From Larix kaempferi (Eukaryota; Streptophyta; Pinopsida; Pinales; Pinaceae), in contig BSBM01000076.1 of the NCBI GenBank assembly GCA_027924585.1, positions 2,928,501 to 2,992,500 on the forward strand: a stretch of 64,000 nucleotides of DNA, read 5' to 3'. Below the pieces are notes generated by a model. The model had not been told where the DNA came from and did no database searches. It saw nothing but the letters and a program-made list of their open reading frames with translations. Position numbers and translations under genes: made by a program. Positions 13,219 through 23,015 of this stretch are shown piece by piece; position 1 is the stretch's first letter, and each line of letters begins with the position of its first letter.

Positions 13219-14850
13219 GTGGCTTTGGAGGTCCATATGGTGTGTTGATCTTGTTCATGGAAAGTTCTTCAATCTAATCAAGGTGATATTGTGTTATGTT
13301 TTTTACTTACATGTTCCAAGTTTTGATCAAATTATTTAAGCTTAGAAGACTTTTCCAAGTCCATAGGGTGGGCATTTGGGTTCAATTTGTCCATTGATGT
13401 TGGTTTGTTTTGTGATTGGGAAGTAGTGAATTGTAGTCGGAAATACTAACACTCTTCTTATCCCTTTCAACTTGGCATACTATATTTGATCAATCTTGTT
13501 TGTAAGTGATACATTTTGCAGATCTATAAAGTTATGAAGAGAAGTTGGAACTAGGTTGTCTCCTCCATCTCTTCAAAGAACAAATCTTTCCATTAACATT
13601 CATACATTGCAGGATCTCCCAAAGTCGATCTCACAACACCAAGATGGTGGCATAAAGGGGTTTGATTTCAAAGATCCATCTCTCATATTCAAATATTGTT
13701 CATTGGTTACATTAGGCTTCCCTTCTTCAAGCCTTCTCATTTGCTCTTTGAAGCTTTTATTTTTGCATGCTAAGCCACTTCTAGCCCCTCTAGCCTTGAT
13801 CCAAGATTGCCTTGTCTTCAAGCCATAGTTTAGAAATCCAGAAGGTTGAAGTTCCTTCAACCTTGGGGAATAACTTGGGATTTGCTCCCTTGTGCTCTCT
13901 TCAACACTCGCTGTCGGCGTATCACCGGTTAACCGGAGGATTTCCAAGGCGGTGTTCTATTACCTCAAGTGTTCCACTTGTAGCCCTTTGCCCTTGTCTT
14001 GCTTTTTCATCCTCCTTTGCCCTAGTCTCCCCTACCATTCGTTTTTGCCCTTCAAGGTCTCTTGTCCAACCCCTTTTTCCCTCTTTTTCTCCCTTAGATC
14101 CATTCCCTTCCATCTTCCTTTCTCCCTCTTGTTCACTTCAAGAAAAAAGTGCCCTAAAAACACACAAGAAAACCAAAAACGAATTGTTAAAGTTGATCAA
14201 TAGTTTCATTCTTAGTTTGCAAGGTTATTGGTTAGAGTTGGTTTGTTTTGAAAAGGAGTTGTTTAGTTAGATCTCATGCATTGAAAAGATAGCTTCAAAA
14301 TCATACTAGATCTCATTATTTGCACTTGTTAAGTTTTGCATTTAGTTTCCCTTTTAAGATAGAATATTTTGCATAAAAATATTTCAAAAAATTTAAGTCT
14401 TAGATCTCATTTCTAGCATATTTAGAGCATCTTTTGTTCGCTGGTCCGTTTCACCATAGTTAACATTTTATGATAAATTTTTATGCATTTCACATTTTAG
14501 AGTTAAAATTTCAAATCTAGACTTAATTAGTTGTAATTTTTTGTCTTTTGCTAACAGTTAACGGGTGCCTTGCTTAGATTCTTTGTGACTTGTGTAGATC
14601 ATTTGAGGAAGAGATACATTTGATAAATATCTTGAAACGAAGAAGTAAATGCAAAACAAAGTGAAGGATCCATGAGGATGACTTAACCATTGAGATATTT
14701 ATCCTTTTGTAATAGCAAGTGAAACTTGCTTCTTTTTCAGTATCTTTCAAGTATTTCCATTCTCAAAAGACCTTGCAAGGTTTTAAACCCAAGGCATTTG
14801 TAACTGCTTAATAAAAGGTTTCAAGTGGAGGGGGTTCCACTTTTTGTCTT

Positions 14851-14868
14851 CTTCCCCATTTGGGGAAG
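14851..14868 (+). other. X2 leader hairpin 1 (CCCC/GGGG stem)
   Basis: CTTCCCCATTTGGGGAAG, a perfect stem with a small loop. The homologous site in X6 and X8 is ATCCCCCCAGGGGGGAT, and in X7 ATCCCCCTTGGGGGGAT, so pairing is kept while the bases differ. Confidence 0.65.
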
Positions 14869-15300
14869 AGTGTTGGGTCTTGGATTAACTTAGTTTATGT
14901 TTCCATGTTCTTAGATTAGTTTCTATTTCGCTTAATAGCTTAGTTTAATTTTTATCATTATATTGTTTCTCTTCCAATCCTTGACCAGAGAATAGCTAAC
15001 TTTGGGATCGTATCCCAAAGGCCACATAGTTTTGTGGTAGCTTCTCGCTCCCCCATCAACTTCTTGTGGACATCCAGCTAGCTGGAAGGTTTCCAGGATT
15101 GGTGGTTTCTAGTGGTTGATCTTGTTCGGAGATCAATCCCACCTGGTAGATTAGAACTTGTATGGTAGAACACTAGATTTGCTTATCCCGCAAGTTTTAT
15201 TTGCTAGTAGTCATTTATATCTTGTGATCAATAATACTGCTTGAAATCTGTTTAAATCTGAGATATACTGCTACTACTTTTTTCTTAAAATAAACCAAAG

Positions 15301-15451
15301 TCTCTTGAACTTGGCCAAATCCAAGTCAAGAGCACCCTCTGTCGGAGGGCATTTTAGTTTCTTGCATTTCCCTGCATTAGGCATTGTTAATCTAGGAAGT
15401 CTCTTGAACTGTGGTCATAAGACCAAGTCAAGAGCGCTCTCTGTCAGAGAG
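15301..15451 (+). repeat. Duplicated compound hairpin in X2 U5
   Basis: Two copies, 15301-15350 and 15400-15451, each with a CTCTTGAAC...CAAGTCAAGAG stem directly followed by a second stem around TGTC (CCTCTGTCGGAGG or CTCTCTGTCAGAGAG). Matching pairs occur in X1 (1097-1163 and 1212-1264) and X3 (about 25677-25730 and 25776-25830), and a single copy in X7 (52749-52803). Confidence 0.65.
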
Positions 15452-15538
15452 TTGAACAAGGTTTTCTTAATAATAAAATTTTCCACTCACACACCCCTAA
15501 TTAATTTATCTTGGTTTGTCCTACACCCGTATGCTCTG

Positions 15539-15556
15539 CCAACCGGAAACGGTTGG
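15539..15556 (+). other. X2 hairpin with GAAA tetraloop
   Basis: CCAACCGGAAACGGTTGG: a perfect 7-bp stem closed by GAAA, a GNRA-type loop. It is identical in X1 (1003-1020, minus) and X3 (25922-25939). Confidence 0.65.
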
Positions 15557-16215
15557 GCTAGTACTCAGAAAGGTGGAAGACTTGATAATAACGATCGATA
15601 AATTTAACTAAAATTTTTACCCACAACCTCAACCAAGGCAAAATACTGTTCTTCCCGCGAGGGGTGGCGCCGGATTCCCACTGTCAGACTCAGGGGCGGT
15701 TCAAACATTGGACACCAATCCTTATCGAATCTGGGTGCTTCCGACATGTCATTCAGGGTTGCCAGTATCTTTCTTGGGTAGGGTTCTACCATCTCTTTGA
15801 ACATCCTTGGTTTTAGCCCTAATAATCAAGACAATTAAAATTTTGAATTTACCAAGATAAGCTGCATAACGTTCTCACGAATTTTCCATTTCAAGCACTT
15901 GTATCAAGTTTTCACTTTCACTTTTATTTTTGACTCCATAAGGCACTGGTTCTTCATTATATATTTTGCTTGTTTAAGTAAAAACATTGGAGTATTTGCT
16001 TATATTTACGTAAAGTGATTTGTTTACTGCCCAAGTGTATCTTTCATCTTGTGTTTGCAACGTGGATTGCGTTATCTTGTCTTATATTTAACTTTTATAA
16101 TTGTCTCTCATTCACAAACTCCTAAAAAACACCCATCCGCATCACTACATCAAAAAACACTTAAAAAACAAGAGCCTTAGTGAAACTCTCTTTTAGGGAC
16201 TACCCCCCTTGGCTT

Positions 16216-16236
16216 CGTTAGGAGTTTGCCTAAACG
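16216..16236 (+). other. X2 pre-PBS hairpin with bulged A
   Basis: CGTTAGG pairs with CCTAAACG leaving one A unpaired. It lies about 130 bp from the LTR end. In X8 the pair is CGCTAGG/CCTAGACG (61800-61820), a U-A to C-G change that keeps the stem and the bulge. Confidence 0.6.
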
Positions 16237-16364
16237 GAGGAGCTGGGATTCAGGTGACAGTACCTGGCTCATTGCTTGCCCCCAAGGCCACACCTCTCTC
16301 ACTTGTAGTGAAGAGACAGCTTTCGAAAGATTTCCGCTGCTGGTGTGCATATTGGCGGACAACA

Positions 16365-16925
16365 CATCCCACAGTCTATCCCAAGAATGTAAGTTCTCCC
16401 TGCCCACTATGGCTTGCACAAAATCTACCCAAGGCTTGGAAGCCCCATTCACTGCTGTCCGCACAAGCTCAGTAGCTGTAACTACCTCCCCAACTGTTGC
16501 TAGCTCATCTCTAACCTGAGATATCCTGGTAAGGTAAGATGTCACTACCTCTCCATTGTTCATCTTTATACCCTTCAGCTTCTCTCTTAGAACCATCTTC
16601 TGGTTCTCATTAGTGCTCTGGTACAAACTAAACTAGTCAAGGCTGCCCACATTTTAAATTCACGGTCTTTACCTGAAATGTGGGGAATGATGTGGTCTTT
16701 AACTGCATCTAAAACAATTATCCTAGCCTTACAGTCTTTCTTGTTGAAGGCTGCTAATGACGTTGCATCAATGGAAGCTGGAACTACTATAGGATTTGTT
16801 GTTGTATTGTTTACCACTTCATCCCATAATTCATTCTCTTCCAAAATCAGCATTATCCTAGCATTCCATGGAACAAAATTCCCTATCCCATCTAGCCTAT
16901 CCTCCAACCTAAGTGCTGTAGCCAT
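16365..16925 (-). pseudogene. Ty1/copia gag, N-terminal and central part
   Basis: Minus strand from ATG at 16925. The start reads MATALRLEDRLDGIGNF, then WNARIMLILEENELWDEV, typical of copia gag (UBN2-type). It continues in another frame with LREKLKGIKMNNGEVVTSYL and ISQVRDELATVGEVV, the region that precedes the zinc knuckle. The frame changes at about 16610-16640 and X2 cuts the gene at 16364, with the remainder at 11504 and leftwards. The first Met lies 84 bp downstream of the PBS on the minus strand, a normal leader for copia. Gag would form the particle; this copy is broken. Confidence 0.85.
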
Positions 16926-17008
16926 CTCACTGCCAACTCAACAAGGTGCTGCCCACTAACAGAAGAAATCACTGACTGTCTGAAATAAGTTTAGTTTTCT
17001 GCCCCCAA

Positions 17009-17020
17009 GCTCTGATACTA
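17009..17020 (-). other. Copia primer-binding site, initiator Met tRNA
   Basis: On the minus strand TAGTATCAGAGC, one base from the canonical TGGTATCAGAGC, followed by TTGGGGGCAG. It abuts an LTR end (plus-strand TG at 17021). Confidence 0.75.
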
Positions 17021-18115
17021 TGAAATTTTTTTGATATTTTAACCCAACTCGGTTTCAAAGTCAACTTGCCATTGTTTAATGCCCAACCCAGTTTTTCATA
17101 ATGGCTGGAAATGACATGTAATTTTCAGACTTTAAAAAACACAATTAAAAAAATCAATTTTACAGGCAGAAAATTAAATATTCATGCACACCATAAATAA
17201 TTTCAAACTCAGAAATTTTTGGCCAATAACCCTGGAAAAACCCATAAGGGGAAAACCAATCAAGGAGAAAGAAATTGTATTTCTTCAGTAAATCTTCAGT
17301 ACATAATTTTACAGTCAAAATGTACTTATCTCAACCACAAAATTAATCACCCAGAAGCTGCCTTGATTTCAGTGCCAAACTGCTGTCTCGATTTTTGTGC
17401 CAAATCACTGCCTCAATTTATGTGTGAAATGCCTCGAAATCTGTGTAGAAACTCAGTCTCGAAATCTGTTAAGAAAGTACAGTCTGTACAGACTGTACAG
17501 ACCTCGAAAACTATGCCTGAATTTTCTGGAAATTCGTGCCCAGATTTCTGCCTAGAAATCCGTGAACTACCTCGGTAAATGTGCCCAACTGCTCTCCTCG
17601 ATATCTGTGCCCAGAATCACTCTATACGGCCCTGTTGTACTGTTCCTCAAAAATCGTGCCACTATTGTACTGTATAGTGTCTCGAAAACTGTGCTGCTCA
17701 TTTAATGCTCTATGAGCTACCTCAAAATCCGCGCCCTTCTCAGCTCTCTCCTTCACTTCTCTTCAGCAAAAAAGTGAGTGTCTTTGCCTTCCGTTGCCCT
17801 TTTTGTCTAAACCCTAGGGTGAGTGAATGGTCACTCAATCCAATGGCTGAGATTAGATGAGATGAATGGATGAGAATACAAGCTCATTAAATTCTCATAA
17901 AAATTAATTTCACTCACCTCACTTAAATTTATCAAAAAGTGACTTTACTCTCTAAAGTCTAATTAAATGCTCATCTCAAGTCATTTAATGCAAAAGTCAC
18001 CTAGGGGAACACTTTCCTAGATACAAAAATCAATAGTGATGACTGATGAGGACCAGATATTCTGAGGTTCTCAAGCTCTCTATTCAGCAGAGCACTTGTC
18101 CCAGTTGGAGCCAGA
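17021..18115 (-). mobile_element. Copia 5' LTR (incomplete)
   Basis: The minus-strand LTR ends ...CA at 17021, adjoining the PBS. Its outer end is not visible because L-E starts at 18116, so the length is at least about 1.1 kb. The 17350-17720 part is a run of degenerate units of about 30 bp with the core CCTCGAAAT..GTGCC. No reading frame or clear TATA box is seen. Confidence 0.6.
17350..17720. repeat. Degenerate short tandem repeats in copia LTR
   Basis: About a dozen variants of a phrase like TCTCGAAATCTGTGCC, spaced roughly 25-40 bp. A perfect 22-bp palindrome sits among them at 17477-17498 (ACAGTCTGT joined to its reverse complement, with GT and AC outside). Confidence 0.6.
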
Positions 18116-18997
18116 TGTTATCACATTTATAGTAGCCGGGGCTACCATATCTTGAGATCAGATTCCAGTCCTTTTTTCAGCCAGTCCTTTACATTGAGAT
18201 GCTTGAGATCAGCATCAGATGAGCATTTATTCCAGGATCACTTATGTTTCAAGGCATCCCATGAGCAGTTTTGTTCAGCCTTGTGCCATAACTGAGTCTC
18301 AGGAACTCAGATTTGATGACCGATGTAGCGATTTTTGCCATACAGAGCAGTATGCAGTACTTAGATATGCAGCAGCGGGTTTCCAGTTGATAGATGATGG
18401 TTCAGATGATTGGTATAGCTATTTGACCCAGCAGGTATATGGATGTGTATTGGTTTGTATTGCTCTTCTGGTCATTCTGGTAGCTTGATTTAGCGTTTAG
18501 TGGTCATGATCTGGCGGTATATTTATATTTTATGGACATGGTTGTTAAATTATATCTAGTCTAGCTTGCTCAAAATTGTGAATTTCTTGTCTATACTCAT
18601 TGGTTTCACCCTCTTTAGGAGAATGGAGGTGATCACTCCCACCATTATATGGCTTGCTAGTGTTGGCACCACATCTCACTTTCCTCATCCATTTGTCACC
18701 ATCCAGTTTCATTTTTACCCCGACTTACACCTTAGCTTGTGATATGGAGGACTCCCCCACTCTAGCCTCTTTGTTGGATAGCATCCATGTTTAGTTGTGT
18801 CTCGACTCTGAGTTGTGTAAGTTGTGTTGGCTAAAACCTTAAGCAGATAAGACTACCATCATCACATGTATGTGGAAATTATTGTATATCTATTGTCAAA
18901 TCCCATTGAAATGAAATTCAAAAAACTGTGCTTCTAAACACAATGAAAGAAGGGCTATGAAATGAATGAAATGTAAAATCCCCAATGAAGGGACATG

Positions 18998-19147
18998 AAA
19001 GGCCTAGTAAAAGAAATGGTTAAATGTATGCCAAATCTAAAGATTGTTGGCCAGTGAAATTAAATGAAATAAAAGGCCCAACGAAAGAAGTGGTTAAATG
19101 TATGCTATATCCAATGACTGTTGGCCTTAGAAATTGAATGTAATGAT
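18998..19147. repeat. Two-copy tandem repeat in L-E U3
   Basis: Two units of about 74 bp beginning AAAGGCC and sharing GGTTAAATGTATGC and ATTGTTGGCC-like phrases. They lie in the same U3 zone as the L-J 91-bp array. Confidence 0.55.
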
Positions 19148-20779
19148 TAATTCCTCACGGAGCCTACGGGTTGTGATGTGAGATGAGTAAGGGACAACTA
19201 ATTCTAAGTGTCCTCTAGAGTCTCGAGTTACGGTTTGTCGGGCAGCTAGTCATGGCGGCTCTGGAAAATATCCTCATGGAGCTGAGTCTACTTGGATGTG
19301 AGTTGTAGACTTCTGCCAAGGTTGAATAAGCACTTCTCAAACAACTTATCCCATTTGTGAGACACTGCCATCCCTTGTGTTATCTTTTATCCAACATATG
19401 TTTGAGTGTGTATTCCCTTTCCTACATCCAAAGTATCACTATGTTAAGTTAGTACAGTGATCCCCTAGCCTTGCTTCTCACTCATCCACCTTCATCCATT
19501 ACTAGCAAATTGATCACATCCATGAAGTGGGTATATTCTTGAGGTTCTGTTCTGAGCTATTATTATTATTATTATTTAAATTAGTATTGAATATCTATTG
19601 TGTTTAAACCGCTAGTAAGATGCTACTTTATGATTAAAGTCTTTCTATTTGAATGACTAACAGAGCATATCTTATCCAATTACACTTGCAGCATTTCGAT
19701 GTTTTAGCCTGGGTCATATTTTGGTCAATTTTGACTTGGTCAAACCTAGTTTGACCAAGGCAACCATGGGACATGAGATGAGTTAGACCAGTGATGCTAT
19801 AGATTGGTTATATATGGTCTTTAATTTCGCATCAGGTGGTTCAATGCAGCAATTACAGGTTTCTGATGGTGATTTGTGATATTTTTATGATTTTGATCAT
19901 TTACAGATTATTATTTTTTATCTGTCCGAGCATGGTTATGGTTATAGATGATGATATAATTATCGACATGATGTATTGGTACTCATTCCTACTGCATTTG
20001 GATCTTCTGAGTCCATTGGGATACTTAGTTTGCAGTTTCGGGCAATTTCAGTTGAGATATTTTTCAATTTATCACTTCAGTGCAGATTTACCATTAAAAA
20101 TGGCCTGGCAGAGCAGTTTGATTTTTACTTGGTTCATCTAGGGAGATACAGAGGGAGTATGGGGTCCAGCCACTTGTTTTTACCGTATTGCTATAGTCCC
20201 AGAAATTTTGGTGTAGTCAGATTTGGACCCGGGTGACCAGGCAGTGAGCTACAGGCATTTTTATCTTTTACAGGTGAGTTACAGAGGAATAAAAAATGGT
20301 AAAATGGCTACAGAGGAATTCGATTTGGGCTATTGAGGCAAGGAAATGGCATGAGGTTGATTTTGATGATGTGTGTGATGCTTCCCACACCTTCTAGAGC
20401 AGGTTACAGCATCCAGTGGCGCCCAAACACTCTCCGAGCTTATTTTTCATGATTTTATGGTGTCTCTGAGGGGGCACGATTTGGCCTTGTGGTCACAGTA
20501 TTGTACTTTGATGATGTTATATTATGTTATTGTGCCATGGGGACACACTAGGAGGAATATTTCACCTCCTAGTCCCACCATGAGCTTATGTTGTGACTTA
20601 AAGTCACTTTTATGCGGTACGTCCCCCTAGGGCGATTTAGCTAGTGCACCCTCTCTCTTATTGGGTTGATCCATGTACTTTATATTTGGGCTCATCTCAT
20701 CCGTTGATTATAACTTATGTATCTTTTGATCTCAACCACTCATTAAAAGGGTGGTTAAGGTTTTTGTCTCTCCCATTAC

Positions 20780-20787
20780 TATTTAAA
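20780..20787 (+). promoter_or_regulatory. L-E LTR TATA box
   Basis: TATTTAAAGGAGAGACCCC, the family L core promoter phrase. No AATAAA is evident at the expected place. Confidence 0.5.
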
Positions 20788-22084
20788 GGAGAGACCCCCC
20801 TCATTGTAAAGGGACTTTGGCTCCTGGAATTTGATAATAGAAGAATTATGTGCAGAGACTCTTGGATCTTCTTTGATTTGATTTTCTTAGATGTTGATTG
20901 TAAATTCTATTGTCACCTAGCATTTGAGATTTTTTGGTGAATCCAAATATATTGTGGAAACAGTGTTTATCTACAGGAAGGCAATTTCACTTGGGATGTT
21001 TTTGCGGGGGGCTCCTCAACTCGTCTTTCTTGGAGCTGCTAATATCAAGGGGTTTTCAATAGTATCATTGTGATATTTGATTTCCAGTTGATATGTCTTT
21101 TGTTGTTATAGTCATTTTCTCTTGATGCATCAAATCTAACTTACGTAGTTTGTTGTGCAGGAGAGGCGGGCGCACTTGCTTCTCTAGGAAAATCGATTTC
21201 ATTTGGACACTCACTCAAATCACCTCAAATTGATCGAGAAGGCATAGATCATAATCATTAAGGAATCTGCAAGATTATCCGGGTATGATATATGCTTAAT
21301 TCATTTGTTTTGGGTTCCAATCCAATGGCCATTTCATTTTCTGTTCAAACCCTAAGCTACTTTTCCTTAGAAAATTTCCCTAGCTCAAACAACTTAAAAT
21401 ATTGGCGAAATATTTCTAGGTTTTCCACCTTAAGCCTAACCCAAGGTGGGTTCTCAAGGGAGTCACCCTTGAGGGACTCCTTGTGGCCCATTTCCCTAGG
21501 CAATGATCTCTTTACCCATGCACACTTCCTGATTTTGCCTGTTTCTGAGTTGTTTGATGTTGTTTCTATGACTTGTGTGCTAAGATACTGTCATACCCCT
21601 AATCAAGTCTAACTAAAGGTACTAGATAAGCCCAATCCTAATCTTAACCCTTCTACCTTGGACACGTTTCCCAAGGCAGAATAAATTCTCATCATTTGCT
21701 AGTGCCTTGATCCTAGAGCTTTCATTTAAACCTATAAGTCACTTGTATTATCACATTGGATTAAATCTACACCTTCTAAGCCTCTTGATCCAGCTTTTAA
21801 CTCACCTTGTGACTTCATCCATTGATCTAGGGTTTATCATACCTAACACCTTACATACTTCATTCATCTGATTTGATCTAGTATCTGGGTTAGATCTCTC
21901 CTGTTAGGAGTTGATCTGGGTATCCCCCTTTTTATTTATGGATTTGGATAACATAAAGTGAAGAGTGACAACCAATCCATCTCGGGAATCGACGCCCTCT
22001 TGGTTCACCACTTTGGTTGCCTATCCCCTCTACCATCCAATATAGGATCCACCATTTGGGGCAACTACAAGTTAGGTGATAACA

Positions 22085-22600
22085 AAACCATTGAAATAAA
22101 CGGTCGGAGTTGGGGTTCCGCAATTGCGGATTGCGGAAGTCGAATTGCTGAACCATAAGAGTAAACAGTCGTATTTCAGGGTTCCGCAACCCGCATCCGC
22201 AATGCAGAAGTCGAATTGCGGAACCGTAAAAATACACAGTCGGATTTAGGAGATCCACAAGGGTTTGGGTAAGGGTTTAAACTTTCATTTTGCTAATTGT
22301 GTTAGATTAAAAACTTATTAATGATGCTTATAATCTTAAGCTAAATACTCATGTAATGATGCTCATAAAAGAAGTAAGGCTTAGAACTTTTACCCTAGCA
22401 TACAAATGTACAAATGGACTGAATCCTAGACCTTAGGTTTGATTCAAAAACAGAACCTTGACATGCTTCTAACTTTGTCTTAGAGCCCAGTATGTAATCA
22501 AGTAAAGTATTTTGTTTTCCGCAATACTAGAAGCACAAAATAATACATGCATTTATCATTTTAATTTTTTTTTAATATAGGTATTTTGGGGTATGTGACA
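22085..22600 (+). mobile_element. Ty3/gypsy element D, 3' part of the 5' LTR
   Basis: This segment ends GGGGTATGTGACA and is followed after three bases by a Met primer-binding site, so it is the end of a 5' LTR. The upstream part of the LTR is missing; L-E abuts it at 22084. It carries an inverted-repeat-rich tandem at 22101-22255. A T-rich tract lies shortly before the LTR end. Confidence 0.7.
22101..22255. repeat. Tandem units with internal inverted repeats, element D LTR
   Basis: Units start CGGTCGG (22101), CAGTCG (22166) and CAGTCGG (22237), with periods of 65 and 71 bp. Each full unit carries GGTTCCGCAA...TTGC(G/T)GAACC, a stem of up to 10 bp around a CCGC/GCGG-rich loop. Confidence 0.65.
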
Positions 22601-22603
22601 TAA

Positions 22604-22615
22604 TGGTATCAGAGC
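22604..22615 (+). other. Element D primer-binding site, initiator Met tRNA
   Basis: TGGTATCAGAGC, an exact match to the usual plant tRNA-iMet complement, 3 bp after the LTR end. Confidence 0.85.
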
Positions 22616-22740
22616 ATGGTTACAACACTTGGCCTAAAAGGCTCAACATTGAAACAAGTTCAAACAGAAAACTAACTTATGTGTTATGGTTGACTCACTT
22701 ATGTTCAGAAGAGAACTATAACCTTGATTTTGCAGGAACT

Positions 22741-23015
22741 ATGGCAAATGTTGAAATGCCTATTAAAGAAGAATTCCATCCTAAAGAGCAAGTAAATAAT
22801 GAACAAGAAAACATTAATGATGATAACCTATGGGTACATCTAAATGAGAACAGAATCGATAACCCATCTAAATTGTTACAAACAGTAAAAGATTTAAAAG
22901 CAGAACTACAAAGTGTTAAGAAAGATAATGAACGAATTTTGAAAGCACAAGAGGAGTTAAATAATGTCTTGTTAACAAAATTACATAATCAGGAAGCAGA
23001 GAGGAAGAAAGGATC
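22741..23015 (+). pseudogene. Ty3/gypsy element D gag, N-terminal part
   Basis: From the ATG at 22741 (MANVEMPIKEEFHPKEQ), 137 bp after the PBS, an acidic, Gln/Asn/Lys-rich gag N-terminus runs to 23015. It has a likely coiled coil (LKAELQSVKKDNERILKAQ). Solo LTR X3 then interrupts it, and the target repeat GGATC lies at 23011-23015 and 26765-26769. The open frame also extends upstream to 22603 and downstream into X3, but those parts are not gag. The gene resumes at 26770. Confidence 0.75.

Larger units (their letters stand above)
11505..16364 (+). mobile_element. Solo LTR X2 of family X
   Basis: Starts TGTTATCAACTGATTTG and ends GGCGGACAACA, 4860 bp, with exact 5-bp duplications CATCC (11500-11504 and 16365-16369). 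It splits copia gag from the nucleocapsid. It has TATAAA at 13116 and AATAAA at 13213, so U3 is about 1.6 kb and the predicted U5 about 3.1 kb. Peptides such as the Ser/Pro-rich frame at 13812-14270 have no recognisable domain and I do not call them genes. It is the longest and one of the better preserved X copies, and a good reference for the hairpins listed below. Confidence 0.88.
18116..22084 (+). mobile_element. LTR L-E (family L), no target duplication
   Basis: Starts TGTTATCACATTTATAGTAG and ends AGTTAGGTGATAACA, 3969 bp. It aligns end to end with family L, closest in the U5 part to L-G (47956 on). The flanks are CCAGA (18111-18115) and AAACC (22085-22089), so there is no target-site duplication. 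The left flank belongs to the copia LTR side and the right flank to the LTR of the Ty3/gypsy element D. This suggests recombination between two family L copies, or a deletion, after insertion. TATTTAAA at 20780 marks the promoter. Confidence 0.75.

Noticed and set aside
13812-14270. 152-codon Ser/Pro-rich open frame as a gene.
   Set aside because: It lies wholly inside solo LTR X2, has no domain, overlaps other frames of equal length and is not preserved in X1 or X3.
21589-22600. TGTCATACCCC at 21589 and GGGGTATGTGACA at 22600 look like the two ends of a 1-kb LTR.
   Set aside because: The sequence from 21589 to 22084 aligns with family L (L-G has GGGTATGACAATGTC at the same place), so the left match is coincidental; only the right end next to the PBS is accepted.
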